From: JAHJQQ01 sp963737555 | GTDB lineage: Bacteria > Pseudomonadota > Gammaproteobacteria > Thiohalobacterales > Thiohalobacteraceae | Direction of reading: 5' to 3' | Assembly: GCA_963737555.1 (NCBI GenBank) | Contig: CAVTTB010000001.1 | Location: forward strand, 62,001 to 126,000 | DNA: 64,000 nt | In this document: positions 18,971-27,127 of the stretch, piece by piece | Numbering within the stretch: position 1 is the stretch's first letter | How the letters are laid out: every line of letters starts with the position of its first letter | Position numbers and translations under genes: made by a program | Notes under the pieces: generated by a model | Seen by the model: only the letters and a program-made list of their open reading frames with translations | Database searches by the model: none | What the model was told of the DNA's origin: nothing

Positions 18971-21454
18971 ATGGCCCTCAAAAAATCCGAACTCTACAGC
19001 TCCCTCTGGAAATCCTGCGACGAACTCCGGGGCGGCATGGATGCCAGCCAGTACAAGGACTATGTCCTCGTCCTGCTGTTCGTCAAATACGTCACCGACA
19101 AGTACAGCGATGCCCCCGATGCCCTGATCGAGGTTCCGCCCGGCGGCAGCTTCGCGGACATGGTGGCGCTGAAAGGTAATAAGGAAATCGGTGACAAGAT
19201 CAACGTCATCATCAACAAGCTGGCCGATGCCAACGAGAGCCTGAAGGGCGCGATTAACGTTGCCGACTTCAACGACGAGGAGAAGCTTGGCAAGGGCCAG
19301 GCCATGGTCGAGCGGCTGACCAAGCTGGTGTCCATCTTCGAGGGGCTGCATTTCGGTCGCAACCGCGCCGAAGGCGACGACCTGCTCGGTGATGCCTATG
19401 AATACCTGATGCGCCACTTCGCCACGGAATCCGGCAAGAGCAAGGGCCAGTTCTACACCCCGGCCGAGGTCTCCCGCATCATGGCGCAGGTGATAGGCCT
19501 CGGGCAGGCCAAGCGCGCAGACCAGAGCATCTACGATCCCACCTGTGGTTCTGGGTCGTTGCTGCTCAAGGCGCATGACGAGGCCCGCAGCCGTACCGGA
19601 TTGGATCTCGCCATCTACGGCCAGGAAATGGACAACGCCACCTCCGCATTGGCGCGCATGAACATGGTGCTGCACGACTGCCCCACGGCGGAGATCTGGC
19701 AGGACAACACCCTGGCGCACCCGCACTTCAAACAGAACGAAACCACCCTCAAGACTTTCGATTACGTCGTCGCCAATCCGCCGTTCTCGTTCAAGGCGTG
19801 GACCAGCGGCCTCGATCCGGCGAACGACCTCTTCGGGCGTTTCGAGTACGGCATCCCTCCCAACAAGAACGGTGACTATGCCTTTCTGTTGCACATGCTC
19901 ACCAGCCTCAAGAGCACCGGCAAAGGCGCGGTTATTCTGCCGCACGGTGTGCTGTTCCGAGGCGGCGCCGAGGGGACCATCCGCAAGAACATCGTCAAGC
20001 AGGGCTATATCAAGGGCATCATCGGTCTGCCTGCCAACTTGTTCTACGGTACCGGCATCCCGGCCTGCATTCTGGTGCTGGACAAGGAAGGTGCTGCGGG
20101 ACGCAAGGGCATCTTCATGGTCGATGCCAGCAAGGGCTTCATCAAGGACGGCAACAAGAACCGGCTGCGGGCGCAAGACATCCACAAGATTGTCGATATC
20201 TTCACTCGCCAGGTGGAAACGCCTAAGTATTCGCGCATGGTGCCGCTGGCCGAGATCGAGGCCAACGGCTTCAACCTCAACCTGCCGCGCTACATCGACA
20301 GCACCGAGCCGGAAGACGTGCAGGACATCGAGGCGCACCTCAAAGGCGGCATCCCCAACGCCGACATCGATGGCCTTGCCGCCTACTGGCAGGTCTTCCC
20401 CAATGTGCGCCGCGAACTGTTTGGCCCACTGGCCAACGCTGCCGAGCGCCCCGGCTACAGCCAACCCAAGGTCGAGGCCAGCCAAGTCAAGGCCGCCATC
20501 TTCGGCCATGCCGAATTCACCGCCTTCAACCAGACCGTGACGACGCTGTTTGGCGCATGGAAAGCCGTCAACACACCACTGCTTACCGGCATCAAACAAG
20601 GTGATCGCCCCAAGGCGCTGATCGAAACGCTCGCCGAAAGCCTGCTGGAAACCTTCCGCAGTCATGAGGCCATCGCCTCACTCATCGACCCCTACGGTGT
20701 CTATCAGCACCTGATGGACTACTGGGCCGAGACCATGCAGGACGACGCCTATCAGATCATTCACGAAGGCTGGCAAGCCGTGCTGGAGGGAAAGCCAAAT
20801 ACCGATCTGATACCGACGGCTTTGATTGTGGCGCGCTACTTCGCCGCCGCGCAGTCTGCTATCGAGCAGCTCGAAGTGGAGCGCGACGCCATCAGCCGCC
20901 AGATGGAAGAGATGGACGAAGAACACGGTGGCGAGGACGGGCTGCTGGCCGAAGCCAAAAACGACAAGGGCAAGCTCACAAAGGCCAGCGTCAAAGCGCG
21001 GCTGGCCGAGAACATGCGCGCCAGCACATACAGGGCGAGCGACGCCTATGCCGATTTGAAAGCCATCAGCCGCCAGATGGAGGAAAGAGATGAGGAACAG
21101 GCCGACGACGAGTACAAACTGCTCAATGCCTACGCCGATCTGATCGAACAGGAAGCCGCCGCTGGCAAGGCGGTCAAGGACGCACAGAAGGCGCTCGACA
21201 CCAAGGTGGCCGCCCAATACGCCAAGCTCACGGAGGCCGAGATCAAGACGCTGGTGGTAGAAGACAAATGGCTGGCCGCGCTCGCCGCCAGCGTGCAGGG
21301 CGAACTGGATCGCGTCAGCCAAGCACTCACCGGGCGCATCCGGCAACTGGCCGAACGCTACGCTACGCCTCTGCCCCGGCTGGCTGAAGAAGTGGAGACG
21401 CTCGCCACCCGCGTCGATGAGCACCTGAAAAAGATGGGGTTCGTATGGCAGTGA
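18971..21454 (+). CDS. hsdM: Type I restriction-modification DNA methyltransferase subunit
   Basis: 827 residues, an N6-adenine methyltransferase subunit. It has the N-terminal HsdM helical domain (SSLWKSCDELRGGMDASQYKDYVLVLLFVKYVTDKY), SAM motif I DPTCGSGS (189-196) and catalytic motif IV NPPF (269-272). The C-terminal ~300 residues are an unusually long charged, helical extension with probable coiled coils (RQMEEMDEEHGGEDG, KAVKDAQKALDTKVAAQ), so it is longer than a typical ~500-aa HsdM. It is GC-rich and free of frameshifts, unlike the flanking AT-rich genes. It forms a complex with HsdS and HsdR. Confidence 0.95.
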   Translation: MALKKSELYSSLWKSCDELRGGMDASQYKDYVLVLLFVKYVTDKYSDAPDALIEVPPGGSFADMVALKGNKEIGDKINVIINKLADANESLKGAINVADFNDEEKLGKGQAMVERLTKLVSIFEGLHFGRNRAEGDDLLGDAYEYLMRHFATESGKSKGQFYTPAEVSRIMAQVIGLGQAKRADQSIYDPTCGSGSLLLKAHDEARSRTGLDLAIYGQEMDNATSALARMNMVLHDCPTAEIWQDNTLAHPHFKQNETTLKTFDYVVANPPFSFKAWTSGLDPANDLFGRFEYGIPPNKNGDYAFLLHMLTSLKSTGKGAVILPHGVLFRGGAEGTIRKNIVKQGYIKGIIGLPANLFYGTGIPACILVLDKEGAAGRKGIFMVDASKGFIKDGNKNRLRAQDIHKIVDIFTRQVETPKYSRMVPLAEIEANGFNLNLPRYIDSTEPEDVQDIEAHLKGGIPNADIDGLAAYWQVFPNVRRELFGPLANAAERPGYSQPKVEASQVKAAIFGHAEFTAFNQTVTTLFGAWKAVNTPLLTGIKQGDRPKALIETLAESLLETFRSHEAIASLIDPYGVYQHLMDYWAETMQDDAYQIIHEGWQAVLEGKPNTDLIPTALIVARYFAAAQSAIEQLEVERDAISRQMEEMDEEHGGEDGLLAEAKNDKGKLTKASVKARLAENMRASTYRASDAYADLKAISRQMEERDEEQADDEYKLLNAYADLIEQEAAAGKAVKDAQKALDTKVAAQYAKLTEAEIKTLVVEDKWLAALAASVQGELDRVSQALTGRIRQLAERYATPLPRLAEEVETLATRVDEHLKKMGFVWQ

Positions 21455-21506
21455 AGCACTTCAACGCCGTCCCGCCAGCGCCGACTTTCTGCGGGAGTGT
21501 TCTGCG

Positions 21507-22673
21507 ATGAGTGCGATACCTGCGGGCTACAAGCGGACCGAGGTAGGGGTGATTCCGGAGGACTGGAACTTTCGCTGCCTGAAAGAGAGTTGCAGCAAAG
21601 TCACCGATGGAACGCACGACACGCCGAAGCCAGTTAAGTCTGGGGTTCCTTTTCTAACGGCCATCCACGTTAAGGACAATCGGATTAGTTATGCGGATTG
21701 CTTGTATGTAACGGAGGAAGATCACGAAATCATTTACAAGCGATGCAATCCTGAAAAGGGGGATGTATTAGTTGTGAATATCGGTGCAGGGGTTGCAACC
21801 TCCGCATTGGTAGATGTTGATTATGAATTCAGCCTTAAGAATGTCGCGCTTCTCAAACCAAGTGCTGGGAGCCTATCTGGTGCTTACTTGAATTACTGCC
21901 TTAGTCACAAAAAGGCCGCTATCACGCAAGCATTGTCTAGCGGTGGAGCACAGCCTTTCTTATCCTTGACTCAGATCGGGGAGATAGCTATTCCAATGCC
22001 TCCGCTCCCCGAACAGCGTGCCATCGCCACCGCTCTGTCGGATGTGGATGCCCTGCTCGCCAAGCTCGACCAGCTCATCGTCAAGAAGCGCGACCTCAAA
22101 CAGGCTGCCATGCAGCAACTCCTCACCGGTCAGACCCGCCTGCCGGGGTTTAACGGGGCGTGGGAGGTGAAGCGGTTGGGGGAAGTGCTGCGCGTCCGCC
22201 ATGGAAGAAGCCAACACCACATTGTCGTCAACGACGGGCAATATCCAATTCTTGCAACTGGCGGAGAAATTGGTCGCACCAACACTTTTCTGTATGACAA
22301 ACCATCGGTGCTGATTGGCCGCAAGGGAACAATCGACAAACCCCAATACCAAGATGAGCCCTTCTGGACAGTCGATACACTTTTCTACACAGAGATTTTG
22401 GGCGGCACCTCAGCCAAGTTCATCTTCTACAAGTTCAACTTGATTAACTGGCGAAGCTATAACGAGGCATCGGGAGTACCGAGCCTAAATGCTTCGACAA
22501 TAGAAAATATCGAGATCAAGCAGCCGAAGCCGGATGAACAAACCGCCATCGCCACCGTCCTCTCCGACATGGACGCCGAACTCGCCGCGCTCGAAGCCCG
22601 CCGCGACAAGACCCGCGCCCTCAAGCAGGGCATGATGCAGGAACTGCTGACCGGAAAAATTCGTCTGATTTAA
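21507..22673 (+). CDS. hsdS: Type I restriction specificity subunit
   Basis: 388 residues with the two-fold HsdS plan. Target-recognition domain 1 (about 10-160) is followed by a conserved helical spacer (PLPEQRAIATALSDVDALLAKLDQLI, ending QQLLTGQTRLPGF). Target-recognition domain 2 is followed by a second spacer (PDEQTAIATVLSDMDAELAALEARRD, ending MMQELLTGKIRLI). TRD regions are AT-richer than the spacers, as expected for domains exchanged between strains. It starts 53 nt after hsdM. The recognised sequence cannot be predicted by eye. Confidence 0.95.
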   Translation: MSAIPAGYKRTEVGVIPEDWNFRCLKESCSKVTDGTHDTPKPVKSGVPFLTAIHVKDNRISYADCLYVTEEDHEIIYKRCNPEKGDVLVVNIGAGVATSALVDVDYEFSLKNVALLKPSAGSLSGAYLNYCLSHKKAAITQALSSGGAQPFLSLTQIGEIAIPMPPLPEQRAIATALSDVDALLAKLDQLIVKKRDLKQAAMQQLLTGQTRLPGFNGAWEVKRLGEVLRVRHGRSQHHIVVNDGQYPILATGGEIGRTNTFLYDKPSVLIGRKGTIDKPQYQDEPFWTVDTLFYTEILGGTSAKFIFYKFNLINWRSYNEASGVPSLNASTIENIEIKQPKPDEQTAIATVLSDMDAELAALEARRDKTRALKQGMMQELLTGKIRLI

Positions 22674-22681
22674 GGAAAATA

Positions 22682-24538
22682 ATGGACATCAAAGCCGAAG
22701 TTAAGAACATCACTAAGCTCAAGGACTACTTCTTCTTGGTGCCTGACTATCAGCGTGAGTACGTTTGGAAAGTTGATGATCAGGTTGAGCAGTTCTTGGC
22801 TGACATTGAAAGTGAATACGAACCCGGAGCCAGCAATCAGAACAGTTATTTTATCGGCTCAATCATCATCGTCGAGAATGGCTCAAAATACGACGTGATC
22901 GATGGTCAGCAGCGCCTGACTACTATCGTGCTGACCATGTGCGCATTCCGCGATTTGTTGACAACTCAAGAATTGAATGACAAGCAGAAAAAGTATCTTC
23001 AGAGCATAGAGGAGTGGCTGTCGAACTTCGACATCGAATCCAACGAGAGCCAGGTTCGGCTGGAGTTGCAGTATGAGGAGAGTAAGAACTTTCTGGCTAG
23101 GTTGATTCAAGGCCAGTCTTATCAGGACGAAGCTACGGCATCGATTGAAAAGATGCGTCTAGCCTTCGACCAGATCAAGGTCAACCTGGAGGAATACCTT
23201 AAAATTGGCGTCGAGGACTTGACCGATTTTGCACGCTACTTTCTAACCAAGATCGATCTGGTGGTCATCGAATCAGAAAACCTCAGCAGCGCGTTAAAGA
23301 TTTTTGAGACGATTAATCAGCGAGGCGCCGGACTTAATGCCATGGACTTGGTCAAGAACCTCTTGTTTAGCCAAGCCAAGGAATCAGATTTCGTCAAAAT
23401 TAAGGAAAAGTGGAAAAACATCGGCGCTCATTTGCAGCGCTGTGACGAAGACCAGAGTCCGCTGCGATTTCTGCGCTATTTTTTGATGGCGCGCTATCAC
23501 AATGGCATCCTGCGTGAGGATGGCATCTACAAATGGATCATATCGGCGGAAGGCAAAAGCGTGCTTGGCTACGAACAAAAGCCGATGGAGTTTGTGACTG
23601 AATTAGAAAAACAGGCCAAGCGTTATGCGGATTTGATTCAGGCGACTTGCCTCATGGCAGATGGCGGTACGTATCCAGCCATTACCAATATCGGGTTCAT
23701 CAACAAGTACAAGTCACGCCAGCATTTGGTGATGTTGCTCGCATTGGATAGCAATTGCCCAACCGCATCCATCAATTACCTCGGCAGCCAGCTTGAGAGT
23801 TTTTTCTTTTTCAGCAATACGCTTGGGATTCAAGCCAAGGACAACGAAAGGCAGTTTGCTAAATGGGCGGGTAATCTGCGTGGTTTGAGCGATGAGAAAG
23901 ACATCGCTCAGGTTGTCGATGCCACGATCTTTCCTTACATAAGAGAAAAGCTAGGTGAGTTCCGCCAAACGTTCATGAACCTTCGCCACTCGGCCTACAG
24001 CCCGATGTACCGACTGCGCTTTGTGCTGAGTCGGATGGAGAACACCCTGCGCGCCAAGTGCAACTTGCCCCTCCAGGGGCATGGCTTCGTCCGCGATTTG
24101 CAGGTGGAGCATATCCTGCCACAGACACCCAGGAACGGTGTGATTCCAGAGGTTTACGCCAAAGACGTTGATGACTATCGGAACGCGCTCTATCAGCTGG
24201 GGAACGTCACGCTATTGGAAAGTACAATTAACCAAGCGGTGAACAACTTCAACGATCTAAATGGAAATTGGTTTGCACAGAAGCAGGGGGCATATGCAAA
24301 CTCTAATCTGCTTAGCGCCAACTTGCTCAATCACGAGTATGTGGTCGGAAAAAATACGGCGATTAACCGGGTTAAGGCGGAATACAAATACATCTTTGAC
24401 CGTTGGGACAATGCCTCTATAAAGGCACGGCAGGAAATCATGCTGGAGTTGGCTTTTGAAACTTGGAAGATCAACGATAAGCGGATTGACCTAGCAGCTG
24501 CCAATGTGGCGTTGCCCGAAGTTTTGGTACAAGGCTGA
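22682..24538 (+). CDS. GmrSD/DUF262-DUF1524 type restriction protein
   Basis: 618 residues. The N-terminal DUF262 domain has the P-D-Y-Q-R-E-Y-V-W entry (VPDYQREYVWK) and the nucleotide-binding DGQQRLTTI motif. The C-terminal DUF1524 domain has LQVEHILPQTPRN with YQLGNVTLLESTINQAVNN, the His-Me (HNH-like) nuclease plan of GmrD. In GmrSD and related type IV systems such proteins use NTP hydrolysis to cut modified DNA. It begins 9 nt after hsdS, between hsdS and hsdR, so it is probably co-expressed with the type I system. Single-polypeptide fusions of this type are known. Confidence 0.87.
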   Translation: MDIKAEVKNITKLKDYFFLVPDYQREYVWKVDDQVEQFLADIESEYEPGASNQNSYFIGSIIIVENGSKYDVIDGQQRLTTIVLTMCAFRDLLTTQELNDKQKKYLQSIEEWLSNFDIESNESQVRLELQYEESKNFLARLIQGQSYQDEATASIEKMRLAFDQIKVNLEEYLKIGVEDLTDFARYFLTKIDLVVIESENLSSALKIFETINQRGAGLNAMDLVKNLLFSQAKESDFVKIKEKWKNIGAHLQRCDEDQSPLRFLRYFLMARYHNGILREDGIYKWIISAEGKSVLGYEQKPMEFVTELEKQAKRYADLIQATCLMADGGTYPAITNIGFINKYKSRQHLVMLLALDSNCPTASINYLGSQLESFFFFSNTLGIQAKDNERQFAKWAGNLRGLSDEKDIAQVVDATIFPYIREKLGEFRQTFMNLRHSAYSPMYRLRFVLSRMENTLRAKCNLPLQGHGFVRDLQVEHILPQTPRNGVIPEVYAKDVDDYRNALYQLGNVTLLESTINQAVNNFNDLNGNWFAQKQGAYANSNLLSANLLNHEYVVGKNTAINRVKAEYKYIFDRWDNASIKARQEIMLELAFETWKINDKRIDLAAANVALPEVLVQG

Positions 24539-24545
24539 GAGTGAA

Positions 24546-24653
24546 ATGAGCACCGTCAGCCAAATCGAAAAATGCACCCAAGCAGGCTTCGAGGGCCAGC
24601 GTAATCGAAATATAGAGCCTGAACTACTGGCCGGGAGGATGCGGCTAGTATGA
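24546..24653 (+). pseudogene. Truncated, internally deleted copy of the hsdR 5' end
   Basis: A 35-residue frame, MSTVSQIEKCTQAGFEGQRN then RNIEPELLAG, aligning with the start of the intact hsdR 2.6 kb downstream (MSAVGQIEKKTQA...NPRNRNIESDLL) with ~20 residues missing in the middle. It lies exactly where hsdR would be expected, 7 nt after the GmrSD-type gene. It marks the left edge of the block (DUF429, AbiE pair) that separates hsdS from hsdR. Confidence 0.78.
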
Positions 24654-25396
24654 GCGGCGCCCCCCAGCCCTCGTCGTTTTTCATCGGCTGGGATGTTGGC
24701 GGCTGGAACTGCGACAAGAACAATAAAAGCCGCGACGCCCTGGTCATTCTGAATTCCGATCTGGATGTCGTGGGAAAGCCCTGGCGCGGCAATCTGCGGA
24801 CACATATCAACAAGGCCGCCACGACCAGTGATTGGCTTTGGACACTATTTTCCATGTGTGCCGCCGAGCCACCTGCTTGCACCGCAAGCGTTACCCTAGC
24901 TATCGACACGCCACTGGGTTTCTCCGAGGCATTCGTGCGACTGGCGACCGACTTGCGCTGTGTCGAGCCGGTGGAATCCTCTGATGCCAACCCGTATCTG
25001 TTTCGCCAAACCGAGCGCTTCCTGTTCCAGAATGGCCTGACGCCTCTCTCGGCCATCAAGGATATGATCGGCAGCCAGGCCACTAAAGGCATGCACGTCC
25101 TCGCCAAGTTCGCGCCCCATTCTGTAAGCTGCGGGGTATGGACTGATGGTGCAACGTTTACCGCACTGGAAGCCTACCCCTCTGCCTGCAAGCGGTCGGC
25201 CATGATCCAGACGTTGCGCAAGCGCTATGCGCCGCTCGGTCATGAAGACGAAGAAGACGCCCTGATCTGCGCGCTCATCGCCCATTTGTATGCACAACGG
25301 CGGGAGACACTCGCCAGCCCCGGCGACTCGGTCCCGATGAGCGAAGGTTGGATCTGGGTGCCCAGGGATGGTTTCCGACAGGGAGTGGCCGTATGA
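24650..25396 (+). CDS. DUF429-like protein (RNase H-like fold predicted)
   Basis: 248 residues. It starts with FIGWDVGGWNCDKNNKSRDALVI (a DxG strand as in RNase H-fold proteins), has a central VTLAIDTPLGFSEAF and ends with DEEDALICALIAHLYAQ. The three acidic regions (D15, the ID in AIDTPLG, and the DEEDA cluster) match the DUF429 pattern. Such proteins are found in defence loci but their reaction is unproven. The ATG overlaps the stop of the hsdR remnant (TATGA). It belongs to the block inserted between hsdS and hsdR. Confidence 0.65.
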   Translation: MSGAPQPSSFFIGWDVGGWNCDKNNKSRDALVILNSDLDVVGKPWRGNLRTHINKAATTSDWLWTLFSMCAAEPPACTASVTLAIDTPLGFSEAFVRLATDLRCVEPVESSDANPYLFRQTERFLFQNGLTPLSAIKDMIGSQATKGMHVLAKFAPHSVSCGVWTDGATFTALEAYPSACKRSAMIQTLRKRYAPLGHEDEEDALICALIAHLYAQRRETLASPGDSVPMSEGWIWVPRDGFRQGVAV

Positions 25397-25531
25397 GGCG
25401 CCGGTTGTTTAACGTTAAACATTCCCTAGGCCCCGGCAGGGGCTATTCGCACACGATTCGCATGACACACCAGATATCACTATGCTATTTTCAGGAAAAG
25501 GATATAGTTTTCCTGAAAAAAATGGCGCGTC

Positions 25532-26146
25532 ATGCAAATGCAACCTATTGAACAAAAGATAATTTCAAGGATTTATGGGCGCGGCAGGGGCTGGGCGTTC
25601 ACCAAGATCGATTTTGTCGCCGAATTTGGTGAGGTCAATATCCATCAGGCGCTTTCCAGCCTTGCCCGGGCGGGCAAAATCCGCCGGATCAGTCGCGGTC
25701 TCTATGACTATCCCCGCTACAGCGAGTTGCTGGGGCAGGCACTGAGCCCGGATATGGATCAGGTGGCGCAGGCGCTGGCCCGCAAGTTCAACTGGCGTAT
25801 TCAGCCCTCCGGTGATGCGGCGCTGAACCTGTTGGGTCTGTCTACTCAGGTGCCTGCCAAGTGGGTTTACCTCTCCGATGGGCCGAATCGCGAATACGAG
25901 ATTGGCAATCATACGCTGGCATTCAAGAAGTCCGTCCTGAAGGATGTGGGTTTCAAACACCGCGAGAGCGGCCTGATCGTGCAGGCGCTTAAGGCCTTGG
26001 GTAAGGATCGTGTCGATCAGTCGACCATCGATATGATTCGAAAGCGGCTGTACCTGAAAGACTGTGCGCGCATTCTCATGGACACCCGTTCAGTGACTGG
26101 CTGGATCTATCAGATTATCAAACAGGTTTGCAGGGAGTGTGATTGA
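25532..26146 (+). CDS. AbiEi/DUF6088-type antitoxin
   Basis: 204 residues. The N-terminal winged helix (WAFTKIDFVAEFGEVNIHQALSSLARAGKIRRISRGLYDYP) is typical of the AbiEi family, in which it represses its own promoter. The C-terminal part (VYLSDGPNREYEIGNHTLAFKKSVLKDVGF) is the antitoxin domain. The stop codon overlaps the next start (TGATG), the usual organisation of AbiE type IV toxin-antitoxin pairs. Upstream 25397-25531 holds short AT-rich sequence with an inverted CTATTTTCAGGAAAAGGATATAG-like stretch (25482-25515), a possible operator. Confidence 0.82.
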   Translation: MQMQPIEQKIISRIYGRGRGWAFTKIDFVAEFGEVNIHQALSSLARAGKIRRISRGLYDYPRYSELLGQALSPDMDQVAQALARKFNWRIQPSGDAALNLLGLSTQVPAKWVYLSDGPNREYEIGNHTLAFKKSVLKDVGFKHRESGLIVQALKALGKDRVDQSTIDMIRKRLYLKDCARILMDTRSVTGWIYQIIKQVCRECD

Positions 26147-27123
26147 TGGACAAGGTTGCCCGTCTCTCGGCTCAGCAGCGCAGCGAGCTTTTTTCAGAAA
26201 CTGCGGCCAGGAAGGGAACGACCACGGCGGTAGTGGAGAAGGATTTTTGGGTCACTTGGGTGCTGGATCGGCTTTTTCAGCAGCCGGAACTTGCACGTGT
26301 GTTGATGTTCAAGGGTGGTACTAGCCTCTCTAAGGTCTACCGGTTGATCGAGCGGTTTTCGGAAGACATCGATCTGATTCTCGATTGGCGAGAGTTGAGT
26401 GGCGAGGATCCATTGGCTGACCGTTCTAGGGTACAACAGGGAAAGCTGAACGCGGCGATCAATGAGCGGGCACAAGCCTATATCAGCGGAGAACTACTGG
26501 CGTTGGTAACAAAGGCGCTTGATGAGATTTGCCGCTGTGAGATAGCGAGCGATGATCCGCATGTCATCAATATTCACTATCCGGCCGCGTTCTCCGATGA
26601 GTATCTTCGGCCGGAGGTACGACTGGAAATTGGCCCATTAGCCGCCTGGCTGCCATGCGAAGAGAGAACAATCAGCTGCTATGCGGCTGAGGAGTTCCCT
26701 GGTGTCTTTGAGAAGAAAGAGTGTTCGGTCAAGGTGATTAAGGCGGAGCGGACATTCTGGGAGAAAGCGACGATCCTGCATCAGGAAGCGCATCGGCCAG
26801 AGGATAAACCACAACCTTCGCGTTATTCTCGACACTATTACGATATGGCGAAAATGGCAGGGGCACCGATCAAGGACACTGCACTAGCGGATATGCAGTT
26901 GTTGGCCAACGTAGTGGAATTCAAGCAACGTTTTTATCCGCGTGGTTGGGCGCGATACGAATTGGCAAAGCCCGGAAGTTTGCGCTTGGTGCCAGAAGGA
27001 CATGTACTTGCAACGGTTGAGGCCGACTATCGGGCCATGGCGAATATGATTTTCGGTGATATGCCTGGATTCGATGAAGTCATGGCGGTTCTGCAAACAC
27101 TTCAGGATGAAATAAACGGGTGA
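26146..27123 (+). CDS. AbiEii-type nucleotidyltransferase toxin
   Basis: About 325 residues of the AbiEii/AbiGii family. The nucleotidyltransferase core reads FKGGTSLSKVYRLIERFSEDIDL: GG-T-S at ~57-60 and the metal-binding D74-x-D76. Later VRLEIGPLAAWLPCEERTISCYAAEEFPG and AERTFWEKATILHQEAHRP are typical. Related toxins transfer nucleotides to tRNA 3' ends and cause abortive infection or growth arrest, neutralised by the preceding antitoxin. ATG 26146 overlaps the antitoxin TGA, implying coupled translation. Confidence 0.85.
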   Translation: MDKVARLSAQQRSELFSETAARKGTTTAVVEKDFWVTWVLDRLFQQPELARVLMFKGGTSLSKVYRLIERFSEDIDLILDWRELSGEDPLADRSRVQQGKLNAAINERAQAYISGELLALVTKALDEICRCEIASDDPHVINIHYPAAFSDEYLRPEVRLEIGPLAAWLPCEERTISCYAAEEFPGVFEKKECSVKVIKAERTFWEKATILHQEAHRPEDKPQPSRYSRHYYDMAKMAGAPIKDTALADMQLLANVVEFKQRFYPRGWARYELAKPGSLRLVPEGHVLATVEADYRAMANMIFGDMPGFDEVMAVLQTLQDEING

Positions 27124-27127
27124 AGGG

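Noticed and set aside
18863..20665. 600-codon open frame antisense to hsdM
   Set aside because: It is long only because GC-rich coding DNA leaves few stops on the other strand; the hsdM frame has all family motifs, the antisense frame none.
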